64,000 bases of DNA from Salifodinibacter halophilus (GCA_012999515.1 JABEEB010000001.1:1240001-1304000); one strand, 5' to 3'; counted from the first letter of the stretch, positions 20,013 to 33,266 are shown. A program made the numbers and translations. Notes: generated by a model from the sequence alone, not told the origin.

Positions 20013-20327
20013 TTATTGCAGCTTAATCTGCACATCGACGCCGGCGGCGAGATCGAGCTTCATAAGCGCGTCGACCGTCTTCTCCGTCGGCTCAACGATA
20101 TCCATCATTCGCTTATGCGTGCGGATCTCGTACTGATCCCGAGCCCGTTTATCCACGTGCGGCGACGTCAGAATCGTATAGCGCTCAATCTTGGTGGGCA
20201 GCGGAATCGGACCGTGCACCTGGGCACCGGTCCGCTTCGCTGTGTCCACAATTTCGCCAGCCGATTTGTCGATCAGACGATGATCGAAGGCTTTGAGACG
20301 AATCCGTATATTTTGGCTAGCGGCCAT
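20013..20327 (-). CDS. rpsJ: 30S ribosomal protein S10
   Basis: Small-subunit head protein that also acts as NusE, the partner of NusB and NusG in antitermination and coupling. The 104 residues contain [13 protein letters not shown] near the start, [16 protein letters not shown] (about 38-53) and the HKRMMDI motif. It starts three bases after tuf, so it is cotranscribed with the str genes rather than starting the S10 operon. Confidence 0.97.
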   Translation of the reverse strand: MAASQNIRIRLKAFDHRLIDKSAGEIVDTAKRTGAQVHGPIPLPTKIERYTILTSPHVDKRARDQYEIRTHKRMMDIVEPTEKTVDALMKLDLAAGVDVQIKLQ

Positions 20328-20330
20328 CGT

Positions 20331-21521
20331 TTATTCCGTAATCTTACTGACGACGCCAGCGCCCACGGTACGACCGCCTTCACGGATCGCAAAGCGCAAG
20401 CCTTCTTCCATGGCAATCGGCGAAATGAGCTCGACGGTCATGGCGACGTTATCACCCGGCATGACCATTTCAGTGTCCGCTGGCAATTCGCAAGAACCGG
20501 TCACATCCGTAGTCCGGAAGTAGAACTGGGGCCGGTAGCCCTTGAAAAACGGCGTATGACGACCGCCTTCATCCTTCTTCAGAATATAGACTTCGCATTC
20601 GAACTTGGTATGCGGAGTAATCGACCCCGGCTTGGCCAAGACCTGGCCTCGCTCGATGTCTTCGCGCTTGACGCCGCGCAACAGCGCGCCAATGTTGTCA
20701 CCAGCCCGGCCACTGTCCAGCAGCTTCCGGAACATCTCGACACCCGTGACTGTAGTCTTACGGGTTTCGTGGAGGCCAACGAGTTCAACATCCTCGCCGT
20801 GATTGATTACACCACGCTCGACACGCCCGGTTGCGACGGTACCGCGACCGGAAATCGAAAAGACGTCTTCAATCGGCAACAGGAACGGGCCGTCGATCGG
20901 CCGATCCGGCTCCGGAATGGCTTCGTCCATCGCCTCGACCAGCTTAAGGATCGATTGCTTGCCATGCTCGCCTTCGTCGCCTTCCAGCGCCTTCAACGCG
21001 CTACCAACGATAACCGGCGTATCATCGCCCGCGAAATCGTATTCGCTCAGAAGCTCCCGGACTTCCATTTCCACAAGTTCCAGCAGCTCTTCGTCGTCGA
21101 CCATGTCGGCCTTGTTCAAGTAAACGACGATATACGGCACACCGACTTGCCGCGCGAGCAGAATGTGCTCACGAGTTTGCGGCATCGGGCCATCGGCCGC
21201 GGAAACCACGAGGACAGCGCCGTCCATTTGGGCGGCACCGGTAATCATATTCTTGACGTAGTCAGCGTGACCGGGGCAATCGACGTGCGCGTAGTGCCGG
21301 CTGCTTGACTCGTACTCAACATGCGCCGTGGAAATCGTGATGCCACGATCTTTTTCTTCCGGCGCCTTGTCAATCGTATCGAACGCGCTCGCCTCGGACC
21401 CGTACGACTGGTTCGAGACCACGGTCATCGCCGCAGTCAGCGTCGTCTTACCATGGTCCACGTGGCCAATAGTGCCGACGTTGACGTGCGATTTGCTGCG
21501 ATCAAATTTTTCCTTGGACAC
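20331..21521 (-). CDS. tuf: elongation factor Tu
   Basis: GTPase that delivers aminoacyl-tRNA to the ribosome. The 396 residues show G1 GHVDHGKTT (about 19-27), G3 [12 protein letters not shown] (about 81-92) and G4 NKADM (about 136-140), then domains 2 and 3 ending [14 protein letters not shown]. It lies 12 bases after fusA. This is the only tuf in the window, because the second copy usual near tRNA-Thr is missing. Confidence 0.97.
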   Translation of the reverse strand: MSKEKFDRSKSHVNVGTIGHVDHGKTTLTAAMTVVSNQSYGSEASAFDTIDKAPEEKDRGITISTAHVEYESSSRHYAHVDCPGHADYVKNMITGAAQMDGAVLVVSAADGPMPQTREHILLARQVGVPYIVVYLNKADMVDDEELLELVEMEVRELLSEYDFAGDDTPVIVGSALKALEGDEGEHGKQSILKLVEAMDEAIPEPDRPIDGPFLLPIEDVFSISGRGTVATGRVERGVINHGEDVELVGLHETRKTTVTGVEMFRKLLDSGRAGDNIGALLRGVKREDIERGQVLAKPGSITPHTKFECEVYILKKDEGGRHTPFFKGYRPQFYFRTTDVTGSCELPADTEMVMPGDNVAMTVELISPIAMEEGLRFAIREGGRTVGAGVVSKITE

Positions 21522-21533
21522 GGTTCCTTCCTC

Positions 21534-23648
21534 TTATGCCTTTTCGGGTTGATTCCGGGTGAGCGCTTCGACAACGCTCGACGGAGCCTGCGAATATTTC
21601 TCGAACTGCATGGTGTACGTCGCACGCCCCTGCGTCATCGATCGCAGGTCAGTTGAGTAGCCAAACATTTCCGACAGCGGCACCAGCGCAGACAACTGCT
21701 TACCAGCCGGAATATCATCCATACCTTCAACGTGGCCACGCCGCCGGTTCAGATCCCCCATAACATCGCCCATATACTCTTCGGGCGTGACGACTTCTAC
21801 GTCCATCATGGGTTCGAGCAGAACAGGGGAGGCCTTCTTGGCGCCTTCGCGAAACGCCATAGATCCCGCTATTTTAAACGCCGCCTCATTCGAGTCAACG
21901 TCATGATAGGAGCCATCGTAGAGTGTGACCTTCACATCGACCATTGGATAGCCAGCGATCACGCCCTCGGCCATGGACTCCTGCACTCCGTTATCGACGG
22001 AGCTGATGTATTCACGCGGCACAACGCCACCCACGCTGGCGTTGACAAACTGGTAACCAGCACCCGCTTCTTCTTGCGGCGCCACGCGTAGAAACACGTG
22101 ACCGTATTGGCCGCGGCCGCCTGACTGGCGGATGAACTTGCCTTCCTGCTCGACCTCGGCACGAATGGTCTCGCGATAGGCTACCTGCGGGGCACCAATA
22201 TTCGCGTCGACTTTGAATTCGCGCTTTAAGCGATCGACAATAATTTCCAGATGGAGCTCGCCCATACCCGAAATAATCGTCTGCGCGGTCTCTTCATCGG
22301 TACGAACCTGGAAAGACGGATCTTCCTGGGCAAGCTTACCGAGCGCCATACCCATCTTTTCTTGATCGGCCTTGGATTTAGGCTCAACGGCAACCGAAAT
22401 CACCGGATCAGGGAACTCCATGCGCTCAAGCACCACGGGCGTGTCTACCGCGCACAACGTATACCCCGTGGTCACATTCTTCAGACCAACCAGAGCAACG
22501 ATATCGCCCGCACGAACCTCGCTGACCTCTTCGCGCGAATTGGAGTGCATCTGAAGGATGCGACCCACGCGCTCTTTCTTATTCTCGAGCGGGTTATAGA
22601 CTGTATCACCGGATTTCAGAACCCCGGAATACACGCGCACGAACGATAACGTGCCAACGTACGGATCAGTGGTGATTTTGAACACCAGCCCTGAAAACGG
22701 CTCATCATCACTGGCAGTGCGCTCAATGGCCACGTCCGGATCTTTGGAATCGTAACCCTTGATCGACGGCACTTCGGTTGGCGCCGGCAGATAATCGACA
22801 ACGGCGTCCAGCATTGCTTGAACACCCTTGTTTTTGAACGCTGTACCACACAGCGTGACGCAGATCTCATTATTGATAACCCGCGCGCGCAGACCGGCCT
22901 TGATATCCTCATTGGATAAATCCCCGTCTGCCAGATACTTCTCTAACAGCTCCTCGCTGGCTTCTGCCGCGGCCTCTATCATCTCGGCGCGATACTTCTC
23001 GGCCTCGGCTTGCAGATCGGCCGGAATCTCGGCCGCCTCAAACGTCCGACCCGCATCCTGCTCATTCCAGTAAATCGCCTGCATGCGCATCAGGTCGACA
23101 ACGCCGGCAAACTCATCTTCGGCGCCGATCGGCAACTGCACGGTGACTGGCATGGTCGACAGCCGCTCGCGCATCATCGATAGACAACGACCGTAGTCGG
23201 CGCCCAGCTTGTCCATCTTATTGACGAACGTTATACGCGGCACGCGATACTTATCGGCCTGGCGCCAGACTGTCTCCGTCTGAGGCTCGACACCCGCATT
23301 GGCATCCAGCACACAGACCGCGCCATCCAATACACGGAGACTACGCTCGACCTCGATCGTGAAGTCAACGTGACCCGGCGTATCAATGATGTTGACCCGG
23401 TATTGCTCCGGGTATTGCTGCTCCATGCCCTGCCAGAAACAGGTCGTCGCAGCGGATGTGATGGTGATGCCGCGCTCTTGCTCCTGCGACATCCAGTCCA
23501 TGACGGCTGCGCCATCGTGGACTTCACCCATCTTGTGCGAAATACCGGTGTAATAGAGAACGCGCTCGGTCGTGGTCGTTTTACCGGCATCGATATGCGC
23601 GGCAATACCGATATTGCGATAGTGACTAAGCGGGTGATTGCGTGCCAT
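21534..23648 (-). CDS. fusA: elongation factor G
   Basis: GTPase that drives ribosomal translocation and, with RRF, ribosome recycling. The 704 residues begin with the P-loop [19 protein letters not shown] (about 17-35). DTPGHVDF (G3) and NKMDKLGAD (G4) follow, then domains II-V, ending in [19 protein letters not shown]. It is 29 bases after rpsG in the str operon. Confidence 0.97.
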   Translation of the reverse strand: MARNHPLSHYRNIGIAAHIDAGKTTTTERVLYYTGISHKMGEVHDGAAVMDWMSQEQERGITITSAATTCFWQGMEQQYPEQYRVNIIDTPGHVDFTIEVERSLRVLDGAVCVLDANAGVEPQTETVWRQADKYRVPRITFVNKMDKLGADYGRCLSMMRERLSTMPVTVQLPIGAEDEFAGVVDLMRMQAIYWNEQDAGRTFEAAEIPADLQAEAEKYRAEMIEAAAEASEELLEKYLADGDLSNEDIKAGLRARVINNEICVTLCGTAFKNKGVQAMLDAVVDYLPAPTEVPSIKGYDSKDPDVAIERTASDDEPFSGLVFKITTDPYVGTLSFVRVYSGVLKSGDTVYNPLENKKERVGRILQMHSNSREEVSEVRAGDIVALVGLKNVTTGYTLCAVDTPVVLERMEFPDPVISVAVEPKSKADQEKMGMALGKLAQEDPSFQVRTDEETAQTIISGMGELHLEIIVDRLKREFKVDANIGAPQVAYRETIRAEVEQEGKFIRQSGGRGQYGHVFLRVAPQEEAGAGYQFVNASVGGVVPREYISSVDNGVQESMAEGVIAGYPMVDVKVTLYDGSYHDVDSNEAAFKIAGSMAFREGAKKASPVLLEPMMDVEVVTPEEYMGDVMGDLNRRRGHVEGMDDIPAGKQLSALVPLSEMFGYSTDLRSMTQGRATYTMQFEKYSQAPSSVVEALTRNQPEKA

Positions 23649-23677
23649 AAGCTGTACTTCGTTACGAGGCGGCGCCG

Positions 23678-24151
23678 TTACCAGCGGAAGTGCGAAAACG
23701 CCTTGTTGGCGTCGGCCATACGGTGCGTGTCTTCACGCTTTTTCACGGCTGCGCCGCGATGCTCGGCAGCGTCGGTCAACTCGCCAGCCAATCGGCGCGC
23801 CATCGTGTTCTCGCTACGCTTTTTCGACGCCGCGATAACCCAGCGCATGGCTAACGTGGTGCGACGAACCGCACGCACCTCGACCGGAACCTGATAGGTC
23901 GCACCACCAACACGGCGCGACTTGACCTCGACCGTCGGTCGCACATTATCGAGCGCCTGCTCGAGTACTTCCAACGGCTCATCAGTGCCCTTACGGGTCG
24001 AAATTTGGTCGATAGCACCATAAAGAATGGTTTCAGCCTTCGACTTCTTGCCGTGACTCATGATCATATTCATGAATTTGGCCAGCATTTCGCTATTGAA
24101 ACGCGGGTCAGGCAAGATTTCGCGGCGCGGCGCGGAAAAACGGCGAGACAT
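23678..24151 (-). CDS. rpsG: 30S ribosomal protein S7
   Basis: Head-assembly initiator and, in E. coli, translational repressor of the str operon. The 157 residues start [18 protein letters not shown] and contain [16 protein letters not shown] and [15 protein letters not shown] (about 77-91). It lies between rpsL and fusA. Confidence 0.97.
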   Translation of the reverse strand: MSRRFSAPRREILPDPRFNSEMLAKFMNMIMSHGKKSKAETILYGAIDQISTRKGTDEPLEVLEQALDNVRPTVEVKSRRVGGATYQVPVEVRAVRRTTLAMRWVIAASKKRSENTMARRLAGELTDAAEHRGAAVKKREDTHRMADANKAFSHFRW

Positions 24152-24170
24152 AATCTTAACTCGTTAACAG

Positions 24171-24545
24171 TTATTTCTTCGGCTTCTTGGCGCCGTATTT
24201 GGAACGGCCCTGTCGCCGCGCGTCAACGCCCGAAGCATCGAGCGCACCGCGTACGGTATGGTAACGAACACCGGGCAAGTCCTTAACACGGCCACCGCGC
24301 ACGAGCACCACTGAGTGCTCCTGCAGGTTATGACCTTCACCGCCAATATAACTGGCGACTTCATAGCCATTGGTCAGGCGCACACGCGCAACCTTACGAA
24401 GCGCCGAGTTCGGCTTTTTCGGTGTAGTGGTATAAACCCGGGTGCACACGCCGCGGCGCTGCGGGCACTTTTCCAGTGCTGGCACCGGATCCTTTTTGGG
24501 CTTGTCTTTGCGTCCCTTGCGGACGAGCTGGTTAACAGTTGACAA
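24171..24545 (-). CDS. rpsL: 30S ribosomal protein S12
   Basis: Decoding-centre protein that controls accuracy. The 124 residues include [18 protein letters not shown] and [17 protein letters not shown]. The lysines whose mutation gives streptomycin resistance in E. coli (K43 and K88 regions) appear wild type. It is the first gene of the str operon and follows a near-consensus promoter at 24616-24644. Confidence 0.97.
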   Translation of the reverse strand: MSTVNQLVRKGRKDKPKKDPVPALEKCPQRRGVCTRVYTTTPKKPNSALRKVARVRLTNGYEVASYIGGEGHNLQEHSVVLVRGGRVKDLPGVRYHTVRGALDASGVDARRQGRSKYGAKKPKK

Positions 24546-24615
24546 CCTGTTCAGTCCTCTTGCGCTGATACGGCGCTAACCCGGCACGTTGTGACGGGCC
24601 GAAATTAAACGCTGC

Positions 24616-24644
24616 ATATTAGTTTAAGCTGGCCTTGATGTCAA
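24616..24644 (-). promoter_or_regulatory. near-consensus sigma70 promoter of the str operon
   Basis: On the minus strand TTGACA (24639-24644) is followed after exactly 17 bases by TAATAT (24616-24621). The -35 is perfect and spacing optimal. It lies in the 177-base gap between rpoC and rpsL and predicts a transcript start roughly 65 bases before rpsL. It is one of the best promoter matches in the window. Confidence 0.8.
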
Positions 24645-24665
24645 TCAAAGCCCAAGCTTGTGGAA

Positions 24666-24704
24666 CCCTCGGTACGGCGGTTACTACACCGCCGCAGCCG
24701 AGGG
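24666..24704 (-). terminator. two-tier hairpin after rpoC
   Basis: An outer stem CCCTCGG/CCGAGGG (24666-24672 with 24698-24704) encloses an inner stem GGCGGT/ACCGCC (24676-24681 with 24688-24693). It begins about 20 bases after the rpoC stop. On the minus strand the sequence after it is TTCCAC, so it is not a textbook intrinsic terminator. It could stabilise or process the rpoBC transcript, or give partial termination. Confidence 0.45.
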
Positions 24705-24722
24705 CCGTTCTAGTACCTCTAC

Positions 24723-27700
24723 CTAGTCCTGCGACAAAGATGAAGCCGACGAGATAACGTCACTATCCGCGGTTTCCGACTGGCCATCTGCCTGCGTGTC
24801 GGCCTGCTCGGAGATTACGGTATCGCCACCGGCGTTGGCTGCATCGGGCGGCAACGCGCCCTCGAGATCCAGCGACCCTGCACGCTCGCGGCGCCGTTGC
24901 TCGTGGTAGGCCAAGCCAGTTCCCGCCGGGATCAACCGGCCGACGATAACGTTTTCCTTCAAGCCTTTGAGTCGGTCGCGGCCGCCACGCACCGCTGCTT
25001 CGGTGAGCACCCGTGTTGTCTCCTGGAAGGAGGCCGCCGAGATAAACGACTCGGTCGACAGACTGGCCTTGGTGATCCCCAACAACAGGCGCTCGAAACG
25101 TGCAGGCGTTTCACCGCGTGCCTCGGCCCGCTTGTTGGCTTCGACCACGGCCTGGTATTCGATCTGTTCACCCTGCAGGAACGCGGTGTCACCGGTGTCG
25201 AGGATTTCGACCCGCCGCAGCATCTGACGCACGATGACTTCGATGTGCTTGTCATTGATGCGCACGCCCTGCAGGCGATAGACGTCTTGAATCTCGCGAA
25301 CCAGATAGTCAGCTAACTTCGGAATGCCTTGCAACCGCAAGATGTCATGCGGCAGCGGCTCCCCTTCCGAGACAACCTCGCCTTTCTCAATGTATTCGCC
25401 CTCGAACACATCGATCTGGCGCGATTTCGGCACCATAACCTCGGTTTCGCGGCCTTCGCCATCGACGATTTTTAGCCGCTGCTTGCCTTTGGTCGCTTCG
25501 CCAAAGCGAATCGTGCCGCCGCCCTCGGCCAAGATGGCCGGCGACTTCGGCTTGCGTGCCTCGAACAAATCGGCCACTCGCGGCAAACCACCGGTGATAT
25601 CGCGCGTCTTGGACGATTCCTGCGGAATACGTGCACAGACGTCACCCACCACGATGCTCTGGCCATCTTCAACGACCACGATCGCTCGCGGCGGCAGACT
25701 GTAAGACGCGGTTATGTCGGTACCCGGGAAGTTGAGCTCGTTACCGTTGTCATCGACCAGCTTGATCACCGGTCGCAGATCCTTGCTACCGGAGCCACGC
25801 TGCTGGGTGTCGGTAACCACCAGCGTCGACACACCGGTAACTTCATCCATGTCGCGCTGGACTGTGACGCCCTCGACGAACGATTCGAATTTCACCGTAC
25901 CGGCGACTTCGGAAACGATCGGGTGCGTATGCGGATCCCAGTCAGCAACGCGATCCCCGGCGGACACCGCCTCACCGTCGGCGACATTCAGTTTCGCACC
26001 GTACGGGATCTTATAGCGCTCCGCCTCCCGGAAGTTTTCATCGATCACACCGAACTCACCCGAACGCGATACAGCCACGAGATGGCCATGTTCAGCGTGC
26101 GTCACGGTCTTAATGTTGTGCAGCTTCGCCGTGCCGTCAACCTTGACTTCGACGCCGTCGGCCGCGACCGACCTGGAGGCCGCACCACCCACGTGGAACG
26201 TACGCATGGTTAGCTGCGTGCCTGGCTCGCCGATCGACTGTGCGGCGATTACGCCAACCGCTTCGCCAGTCGCAACCGGCTCACCACGGGCCAAATCGCG
26301 CCCATAGCATTTAGCACAAACACCAATACGAGCTTCACAAGTGATCGGGCTGCGGACCGAAACTTGATCGACCGAATGCAATTCGAGCAGATCCACTGCG
26401 TGTTCGTTAAGTAGCAGACCCTGCTCAAGCAATGTCTCGTTAGTGGCAGGATCCACCACGTCCTCGGCCAGCACTCGACCGAGCACACGTTCGCGCAGTG
26501 GCTCGACTACATCACCACCTTCCACGATCGGGTACATCGGAATGGATTCCTCGGTACCACAATCTTCTTCGGTGACTACCACGTCCTGCGACACGTCGAC
26601 CAATCGCCGGGTGAGGTACCCGGAGTTAGCAGTCTTCAACGCCGTGTCGGCCAGCCCTTTACGGGCACCGTGCGTGGAGATGAAGTACTGGAGAACATTC
26701 AGGCCTTCACGGAAATTGGCCGTAATCGGCGTTTCGATAATCGACCCGTCCGGCTTGGCCATCAAGCCACGCATACCTGCGAGCTGACGGATCTGGGCAG
26801 CACTACCACGCGCCCCGGAGTCAGCCATCATATAGATGGAGTTGAACGAGGTCTGATTGAAGGTGCTACCTTCAGCATCGGTCACCTCATCCAGACCCAG
26901 CTTGTCCATCATGGCCGAGGCGTTCTGCTCGTTGGCACGCGACCAAATGTCGATGACCTTATTGTAGCGCTCGCCCTCGGTGACAAGGCCCGAGGTGTAC
27001 TGGTCCTCGATTTCCTTGACCTCATTCTGCGCGCGGTCGAGGATCTCCGTTTTCTCGGCCGGAACGACCATGTCATCAACGGCGATCGAGATACCCGCCT
27101 GGGTCGACATCCGGAAGCCGGTATACATCAGCTGGTCCGCAAACACCACGGTGTCTTTCTGATCGACATCGCGATAGCTGGCGTTAATGACTTCACCAAC
27201 GGCCTTTTTATCCAGCTCGCGGTTGATCAACTCGAACGGGATGCGTTCGGGCAAGATCTCGGCCAGCAACGCCCGACCAACAGTGGTATCAACAACGTGC
27301 GTGATCGACGTGAAGCTACCATCTTCATGGCGTTCAACGTCGTCGATCCGAACCTTGACGTGCGCCTGCAGGTGCACAACCCCGGCGTCATATGCGCGCC
27401 GGACTTCAGCGATGTCGGCGAACGTCATACCTTCGCCGGTCGCATTGACCCGTGAGCGCGTCATCCAATAAATCCCCAGAACAACGTCCTGGGTCGGCAC
27501 GATGATCGGCTCGCCCGAAGCCGGCGACAGGATGTTGTTCGAGGCCATCATCAGCACGCGCGACTCCATCTGAGCCTCGATCGACAGTGGCACGTGAACC
27601 GCCATCTGGTCGCCATCGAAGTCAGCGTTGAACGCGGTGCAGACCAGCGGATGCAGCTGGATGGCCTTGCCTTCAATCAGAACCGGCTCGAACGCCTGAA

Positions 27701-29003
27701 TACCTAGACGGTGCAGCGTCGGTGCACGGTTTAACAACACCGGATGCTCGCGGATAACGTCCTCGAGCATGTCCCAAACTTGAGACTCTTCGCGCTCGAC
27801 CATTTTCTTGGCGGCCTTGATGGTCGAGGCATATTCCAACCGCTGCAGGCGGCTGTAGATGAACGGCTTGAAAAGCTCCAGCGCCATCTGCTTGGGCAGG
27901 CCACACTGATGGAGTTTCAGCGTCGGACCAACAACGATGACCGAACGACCCGAATAATCGACACGCTTGCCGAGCAGGTTCTGACGGAAACGGCCCTGCT
28001 TGCCCTTGATCATATCCGCAAGGGATTTCAATGGGCGCCGGTTCTGGCCAGTGATCGCGCGGCCGCGGCGGCCGTTATCGATCAGCGCGTCCACTGATTC
28101 CTGCAGCATCCGCTTTTCGTTGCGCACGATGATGTCCGGCGCATTCAAATCCAGCAGCCGGGCCAGTCGGTTGTTGCGGTTGATCACGCGCCGGTAGAGA
28201 TCATTCAAGTCCGAGGTCGCGAAACGGCCGCCATCGAGCGGCACGAGCGGACGGAGATCCGGCGGCAGCACCGGCAGCGTGCGCAGGATCATCCACTCGG
28301 GCTTGTTGTTCGACGCCTGGAAACTCTCAAGAATTTTCAGCCGTTTGCCGAGGCGCTTGATCTTGGTCGCCGAGCCGGTGGCATTTAACTCTTCACGTAC
28401 ACGCGCTGATTCGGCGGTCAAGTCCATATTCTTGAGAATATCGAGTACCGCCTCGGCGCCCATTTGGGCCGAGAATTCATCGCCGTGGGTCTCAACCGCG
28501 TCGAGATACTCCTCTTCCGACAGGAGCGTGAACGGCTCCATCGGTGTCATGCCGGGGTCGGTGACGATATAGGCTTCAAAGTAGAGCACCCGCTCAATCG
28601 CCCGCAGCGGCATGTCCAGCAGCAAGCCGATGCGCGACGGCAAACTCTTTAGAAACCAAATATGGGCAACCGGCGCGGCGAGGTCGATATGCCCCATACG
28701 TTCGCGACGCACCTTGGTCTGGGTGACCTCGACGCCGCATTTTTCACACACAACACCGTGGTGCTTGATGCGCTTGTATTTACCGCACAGACACTCGTAA
28801 TCCTTGACAGGACCGAAGATGCGGGCACAGAACAAACCATCGCGCTCAGGCTTGAACGTGCGATAGTTGATGGTCTCGGGCTTTTTAACTTCGCCGTAAG
28901 ACCACGAGCGCATAGTCTCGGGCGAGGCCAACCCGATCTTGATGGCATCGAAGTCTTCGTCTTCGTCTTCGTCTTTTTTGAAAAAATTCTCTAGGTTTTG
29001 CAT
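24723..29003 (-). CDS. rpoC: DNA-directed RNA polymerase subunit beta'
   Basis: Largest RNA polymerase subunit, carrying the active-site magnesium. The 1426 residues include the N-terminal zinc ribbon ([20 protein letters not shown], about 70-89), the catalytic NADFDGDQM (about 460-468), the bridge-helix/trigger-loop region with the [21 protein letters not shown] segment, and the second zinc site [13 protein letters not shown]. The C-terminal tail after about 1380 is acidic and Ser/Asp-rich and is not conserved. It starts 70 bases after rpoB. Confidence 0.98.
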   Translation of the reverse strand: MQNLENFFKKDEDEDEDFDAIKIGLASPETMRSWSYGEVKKPETINYRTFKPERDGLFCARIFGPVKDYECLCGKYKRIKHHGVVCEKCGVEVTQTKVRRERMGHIDLAAPVAHIWFLKSLPSRIGLLLDMPLRAIERVLYFEAYIVTDPGMTPMEPFTLLSEEEYLDAVETHGDEFSAQMGAEAVLDILKNMDLTAESARVREELNATGSATKIKRLGKRLKILESFQASNNKPEWMILRTLPVLPPDLRPLVPLDGGRFATSDLNDLYRRVINRNNRLARLLDLNAPDIIVRNEKRMLQESVDALIDNGRRGRAITGQNRRPLKSLADMIKGKQGRFRQNLLGKRVDYSGRSVIVVGPTLKLHQCGLPKQMALELFKPFIYSRLQRLEYASTIKAAKKMVEREESQVWDMLEDVIREHPVLLNRAPTLHRLGIQAFEPVLIEGKAIQLHPLVCTAFNADFDGDQMAVHVPLSIEAQMESRVLMMASNNILSPASGEPIIVPTQDVVLGIYWMTRSRVNATGEGMTFADIAEVRRAYDAGVVHLQAHVKVRIDDVERHEDGSFTSITHVVDTTVGRALLAEILPERIPFELINRELDKKAVGEVINASYRDVDQKDTVVFADQLMYTGFRMSTQAGISIAVDDMVVPAEKTEILDRAQNEVKEIEDQYTSGLVTEGERYNKVIDIWSRANEQNASAMMDKLGLDEVTDAEGSTFNQTSFNSIYMMADSGARGSAAQIRQLAGMRGLMAKPDGSIIETPITANFREGLNVLQYFISTHGARKGLADTALKTANSGYLTRRLVDVSQDVVVTEEDCGTEESIPMYPIVEGGDVVEPLRERVLGRVLAEDVVDPATNETLLEQGLLLNEHAVDLLELHSVDQVSVRSPITCEARIGVCAKCYGRDLARGEPVATGEAVGVIAAQSIGEPGTQLTMRTFHVGGAASRSVAADGVEVKVDGTAKLHNIKTVTHAEHGHLVAVSRSGEFGVIDENFREAERYKIPYGAKLNVADGEAVSAGDRVADWDPHTHPIVSEVAGTVKFESFVEGVTVQRDMDEVTGVSTLVVTDTQQRGSGSKDLRPVIKLVDDNGNELNFPGTDITASYSLPPRAIVVVEDGQSIVVGDVCARIPQESSKTRDITGGLPRVADLFEARKPKSPAILAEGGGTIRFGEATKGKQRLKIVDGEGRETEVMVPKSRQIDVFEGEYIEKGEVVSEGEPLPHDILRLQGIPKLADYLVREIQDVYRLQGVRINDKHIEVIVRQMLRRVEILDTGDTAFLQGEQIEYQAVVEANKRAEARGETPARFERLLLGITKASLSTESFISAASFQETTRVLTEAAVRGGRDRLKGLKENVIVGRLIPAGTGLAYHEQRRRERAGSLDLEGALPPDAANAGGDTVISEQADTQADGQSETADSDVISSASSLSQD

Positions 29004-29073
29004 ACCCTTCTCCGGATAATCAGCGCGCGTTGAACATTCCCGGCGACGGGGCGCTCGGTACGCCCCGTTACCG

Positions 29074-32000
29074 CTATTGGTCGCGCTCCAATTCGATGTT
29101 CATGCCAAGCGAGCGGATTTCCTTGGTCAACACGTTGAATGACTCCGGCATACCCGCGTACATGCGATGGTCACCGTCGACGATGTTCTTGTACATGCGG
29201 GTCCGACCGGCGACGTCATCGGATTTGACCGTGAGCATCTCCTGCAGCGTGTAGGCCGCACCATAGGCTTGCAGGGCCCAGACCTCCATTTCACCGAATC
29301 GCTGACCGCCGAACTGTGCCTTACCACCCAATGGCTGCTGGGTGACCAGCGAGTACGGGCCGGTCGAGCGGGCGTGCATTTTATCGTCGACCAGATGGTT
29401 CAACTTAAGCATGTACATATAGCCGACCGTCACCGGCCGCTGGAAGGTTTCACCCGTGCGGCCGTCGATCAACGTGCTCTGCCCCGATTCCGGCAGTCCC
29501 GCGAGCTGCAACAATTCGCGAATTTGATCTTCATGGGCACCGTCGAAGACCGGCGTGGCCGTTGGCATACCGTCGACCAGATTGCGAGCCATGGTTAACA
29601 TCTCGTCATCGGTCAAGCTGTCGACGGCCTCCTGGGTGCCATTTTCCACGTGGTAGGCCTTATTCAGGAACTCGCGGATTTCACCCACGGCCCGTTCACG
29701 CTCGAGCATGTCCTGCACTCGGCTGCCAATACCGCGGGCCGCCCAGCCAAGATGGGTTTCCAATACCTGACCGATGTTCATACGCGACGGCACACCAAGC
29801 GGATTCAGCACGATATCGGCCGGCGTACCGTCTTCCAGGTGCGGCATGTCTTCGACCGGCACGATCTCCGAAATGACGCCCTTGTTGCCGTGCCGGCCAG
29901 CCATCTTGTCGCCCGACTTGATCGGTCGGCGGATCGCAAGATAGACCTTGACCATTTTCAGCACGCCCGGAGCCAATTCGTCGCCCTGGGTGATCTTTTC
30001 CTTCTTGGAATCGAATCGGCGTTCGAACTCGGCCTTCTGATCAGCCAGACGCTTGGACGCGGCTTCCAGACGATTTTGAGCAGCTTCGTCGCGCAACCGA
30101 ATGTCGAACCACTTCTCACGGTCGTCAAAGCTATCTAGATAGTCGGCCTTGATCTTGGAGCCAGCTTCAAGCTTATTCGGGCCGCCATCGGCGACCTTGC
30201 CCATGAGCATAGTCCGCAAGCGATCGAACAGATCGTCTTCGAAGATCCGCTGCTGGTCATTGAGATCGGTGCGAACCGCAGCCAGCTCATCTTCCTCGAT
30301 CGACAATGCACGCGCGTCTTTCTCGACACCGTCACGGGTGAACACCCGCACATCCACGACCGTGCCATCCATGCCCGGCGGCACACGCTGCGACGAATCC
30401 TTAACGTCGGAAGCTTTCTCACCGAAGATCGCACGCAGGAGCTTCTCCTCCGGCGTCAACTGGGTCTCACCCTTAGGCGTGACCTTGCCCACCAGGATAT
30501 CGCCAGCCGAAACCTCGGCCCCGACATACGCCACGCCCGCTTCGTCGAGCTTGGAAAGGGCCGCTTCGTTGACATTCGGAATATCGGCGGTGACTTCCTC
30601 GGACCCTAGCTTGGTCTCGCGCGCCGTACAGGTCAGCTCTTCGATGTGGACCGAGGTGAACCGGTCCTGCTCGGCGATACGCTCCGAAATCAGGATCGCA
30701 TCCTCGAAGTTGTAGCCATGCCAGGGCATGAAGGCCACCAACAGATTCTGGCCGAGCGCCAATTCGCCAATATCGGTCGACGGGCCGTCAGCCAAAACGT
30801 CACCGCGCGCCAGATCGTTACCCGGTGCGACCAGCGGTTTCTGGTTCACGCAGGTGTTCTGGTTCGAGCGGGTGTATTTGACCATGTTGTAGATGTCGAC
30901 GCCGGTATCGTCATCGCCGGCCTCATCGTCATGTACTCGAATGACGACGCGCGACGCATCGACTTTCTCGACCACGCCGCCTCGACGCGCGACCACGGCG
31001 TTACCAGAGTCGATAGCCACCTTGCGCTCAATACCTGTGCCCACCAACGGCTTTTCCGCTCGCAGGCAAGGCACCGCTTGGCGCTGCATGTTCGAGCCCA
31101 TCAGCGCACGGTTGGCGTCATCGTGCTCGATAAACGGCACCAGCGATGCTGCCACCGACATGATCTGTTTCGGCGAGACGTCCATGTATTGGACGCGATC
31201 CGGCGCCGACAACGTGAATTCGCCCTGGTGCCGGCACGAAACCAGATCACTCACGAGCTGATCGTCGTCATCGAGTTCGGAGTTGGCCTGGGCGATGACG
31301 TAGCGACCTTCTTCGATCGCCGACAGATACTCGATCTCATGGGTCGCCTTGCCATCCACGACCTTTCGGTAAGGCGTTTCCAGAAAGCCATACTTATTGG
31401 TACGGGAATAGACCGACAATGAGTTGATCAACCCAATATTCGGACCTTCCGGCGTCTCAATCGGACAGATACGGCCGTAGTGGGTCGCGTGCACGTCACG
31501 CACCTCGAAACCAGCCCGCTCCCGCGTCAGACCGCCTGGCCCGAGCGCCGAAACACGCCGTTTATGCGTGATTTCCGACAACGGGTTGTTCTGGTCCATG
31601 AACTGCGAGAGCTGCGATGAACCGAAAAACTCCTTGACCGCTGCGGCCACTGGCTTGGCGTTGATCAGATCCTGCGGCATGAGGCCTTCGGATTCGGCCT
31701 GCGACAAGCGTTCGCGCACCGCGCGCTCGACACGCACCAAGCCGGTCCGGAACGAGTTTTCGGCCATCTCGCCCACGCTACGAACGCGCCGATTGCCTAG
31801 ATGATCAATGTCGTCAGTCGTGCCGTGGCCATTACGGATCGCCAACAGCTCCTCGAGCGCGGCGACAATGTCGTCGGTCGACAGCACCAGCTCGCCCTCG
31901 GCCGACTCACGGCCGATCCGGCGATTGAACTTCATCCGGCCTACCGCCGATAAATCGTAGCGTTCCGGATTAAAGAACAGGTTCGCAAACAGGTTTTCCG

Positions 32001-33159
32001 CGGCATCTTCAGTCGGCGGCTCGCCGGGCCGCATCATCCGGTAGATTTCGAGCTTGGCTTCTAATTCACTGGTGGTCGGATCGATCGCCAGCGTATTGGA
32101 GATATACGGCCCATGATCGAGATCGTTGATATACAGCGTCGGGATCTCGGTGATACCGGCGGCGCGGAACGCGCTGACCATTTCCTCAGTGACTTCCGCA
32201 TTGGCCGCAGCAATCTCCTCACCGGTATTTTCATCGATGATCGCACGCGCAAGGACCTTGCCGACCAAATATTCGGTTGGCACATCGAGCGACTCGACAC
32301 CGGCTTGTTCAAGCTGGCGGATATGCCGCACGGTGATGCGCTTGCCTTCGGCCACGACCAGCTCACCGCCCGCGTAGATATCGAAGGTCGCAGTTTCACC
32401 GCGCAGCCGCTCGGCGATCAGATCCATGGTCACGCCGTCGTCGGTCAGACGGAACGTGGTGGTCTCATGGAACTGAGCCAAAATCTGCTCGGTATCAAAA
32501 CCGAGCGCGCGCAGCAGCACTGTCGTCGGCAGTTTACGCCGACGGTCGATGCGCACGAAAACATTATCCTTGGGATCGAATTCGAAATCGAGCCACGAAC
32601 CACGGTAGGGGATCACCCTCGCCGTATAGAGATACTTACCCGAAGAATGCGTCTTACCCCGATCATGGTCGAAGAAAACACCCGGGCTACGGTGCAGTTG
32701 ATTGACGATTACCCGCTCGGTACCGTTGACGATAAACGTACCGGTGTCAGTCATGAGCGGCAGCTCGCCCATGTAGACTTCCTGCTCCTTGATATCCTTG
32801 ACCGGCTTGGGCGTCGCCTTGCTGTCCTTGTCGTAGATAATCAGGCGCACAGTCACACGCAGCGGAGCGGCATAGATCATGCCCCGAACGCGTGATTCCG
32901 ATTCGTCGAACTCGGGCGCGCTGAGCCGATAGCTGACGAACTCGAGCGCAGCACTGCCAGAGTGAGCTTCCATGGGAAACACGGACGACAACGCGGCCTG
33001 AAGCCCTACGTCCTCGCGCTGACCAGGGTTCTTGTCAGCCTGCAGAAACTGTCGATAGGAATGAAGCTGAGTTTCCAGCAGGAACGGCATTTCCAATACC
33101 GACGGCTGCTGGGCAAAATCCTTGCGGATACGTTTTTTCTCGGTAAACGAGTAGGCCAT
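29074..33159 (-). CDS. rpoB: DNA-directed RNA polymerase subunit beta
   Basis: Beta subunit of RNA polymerase. The ATG at 33159 gives 1361 residues ([15 protein letters not shown]), and the open frame up to 33210 has no family support. The rifampicin-binding region contains [26 protein letters not shown] with the usual Asp, His and Ser, so the sequence predicts a rifampicin-sensitive polymerase. The C-terminal KVRD-clamp sequence [19 protein letters not shown] is present. It follows an attenuator after rplL. Confidence 0.98.
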   Translation of the reverse strand: MAYSFTEKKRIRKDFAQQPSVLEMPFLLETQLHSYRQFLQADKNPGQREDVGLQAALSSVFPMEAHSGSAALEFVSYRLSAPEFDESESRVRGMIYAAPLRVTVRLIIYDKDSKATPKPVKDIKEQEVYMGELPLMTDTGTFIVNGTERVIVNQLHRSPGVFFDHDRGKTHSSGKYLYTARVIPYRGSWLDFEFDPKDNVFVRIDRRRKLPTTVLLRALGFDTEQILAQFHETTTFRLTDDGVTMDLIAERLRGETATFDIYAGGELVVAEGKRITVRHIRQLEQAGVESLDVPTEYLVGKVLARAIIDENTGEEIAAANAEVTEEMVSAFRAAGITEIPTLYINDLDHGPYISNTLAIDPTTSELEAKLEIYRMMRPGEPPTEDAAENLFANLFFNPERYDLSAVGRMKFNRRIGRESAEGELVLSTDDIVAALEELLAIRNGHGTTDDIDHLGNRRVRSVGEMAENSFRTGLVRVERAVRERLSQAESEGLMPQDLINAKPVAAAVKEFFGSSQLSQFMDQNNPLSEITHKRRVSALGPGGLTRERAGFEVRDVHATHYGRICPIETPEGPNIGLINSLSVYSRTNKYGFLETPYRKVVDGKATHEIEYLSAIEEGRYVIAQANSELDDDDQLVSDLVSCRHQGEFTLSAPDRVQYMDVSPKQIMSVAASLVPFIEHDDANRALMGSNMQRQAVPCLRAEKPLVGTGIERKVAIDSGNAVVARRGGVVEKVDASRVVIRVHDDEAGDDDTGVDIYNMVKYTRSNQNTCVNQKPLVAPGNDLARGDVLADGPSTDIGELALGQNLLVAFMPWHGYNFEDAILISERIAEQDRFTSVHIEELTCTARETKLGSEEVTADIPNVNEAALSKLDEAGVAYVGAEVSAGDILVGKVTPKGETQLTPEEKLLRAIFGEKASDVKDSSQRVPPGMDGTVVDVRVFTRDGVEKDARALSIEEDELAAVRTDLNDQQRIFEDDLFDRLRTMLMGKVADGGPNKLEAGSKIKADYLDSFDDREKWFDIRLRDEAAQNRLEAASKRLADQKAEFERRFDSKKEKITQGDELAPGVLKMVKVYLAIRRPIKSGDKMAGRHGNKGVISEIVPVEDMPHLEDGTPADIVLNPLGVPSRMNIGQVLETHLGWAARGIGSRVQDMLERERAVGEIREFLNKAYHVENGTQEAVDSLTDDEMLTMARNLVDGMPTATPVFDGAHEDQIRELLQLAGLPESGQSTLIDGRTGETFQRPVTVGYMYMLKLNHLVDDKMHARSTGPYSLVTQQPLGGKAQFGGQRFGEMEVWALQAYGAAYTLQEMLTVKSDDVAGRTRMYKNIVDGDHRMYAGMPESFNVLTKEIRSLGMNIELERDQ

Positions 33160-33234
33160 GGCATCAACTCTTGGCAGTTGTATTGGCAGTACTAACGTGC
33201 CCGGCCACACCGATGCCGGATCACGTCAATAACG

Positions 33235-33266
33235 AGAAAAGGCCGGCCCCTCAATGGGCACCAGCC
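33235..33266 (-). terminator. rplL-rpoB transcription attenuator
   Basis: On the minus strand GGCTGG pairs with CCGGCC, enclosing CCC/GGG, and is followed by TTTTCTC. This makes a moderate intrinsic terminator in the 172-base rplL-rpoB gap. E. coli has a partial terminator at the same place, which lowers RNA polymerase expression relative to L7/L12. The short U tract fits partial read-through. A further hairpin (CGCCACC/GGTGGCG at 33280-33298) precedes it. Confidence 0.6.

Noticed and set aside
20016-21308. 430-codon open frame on the plus strand opposite tuf
   Set aside because: It is antisense to highly conserved EF-Tu, has no family resemblance or start signals, and is a typical by-product of GC-rich codon use.
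26670-27455. 261-codon plus-strand frame opposite rpoC
   Set aside because: Shadow of the beta' coding sequence; no recognisable domain.
32113-32895. 260-codon plus-strand frame opposite rpoB
   Set aside because: Shadow of the beta coding sequence; composition follows the antisense of rpoB.
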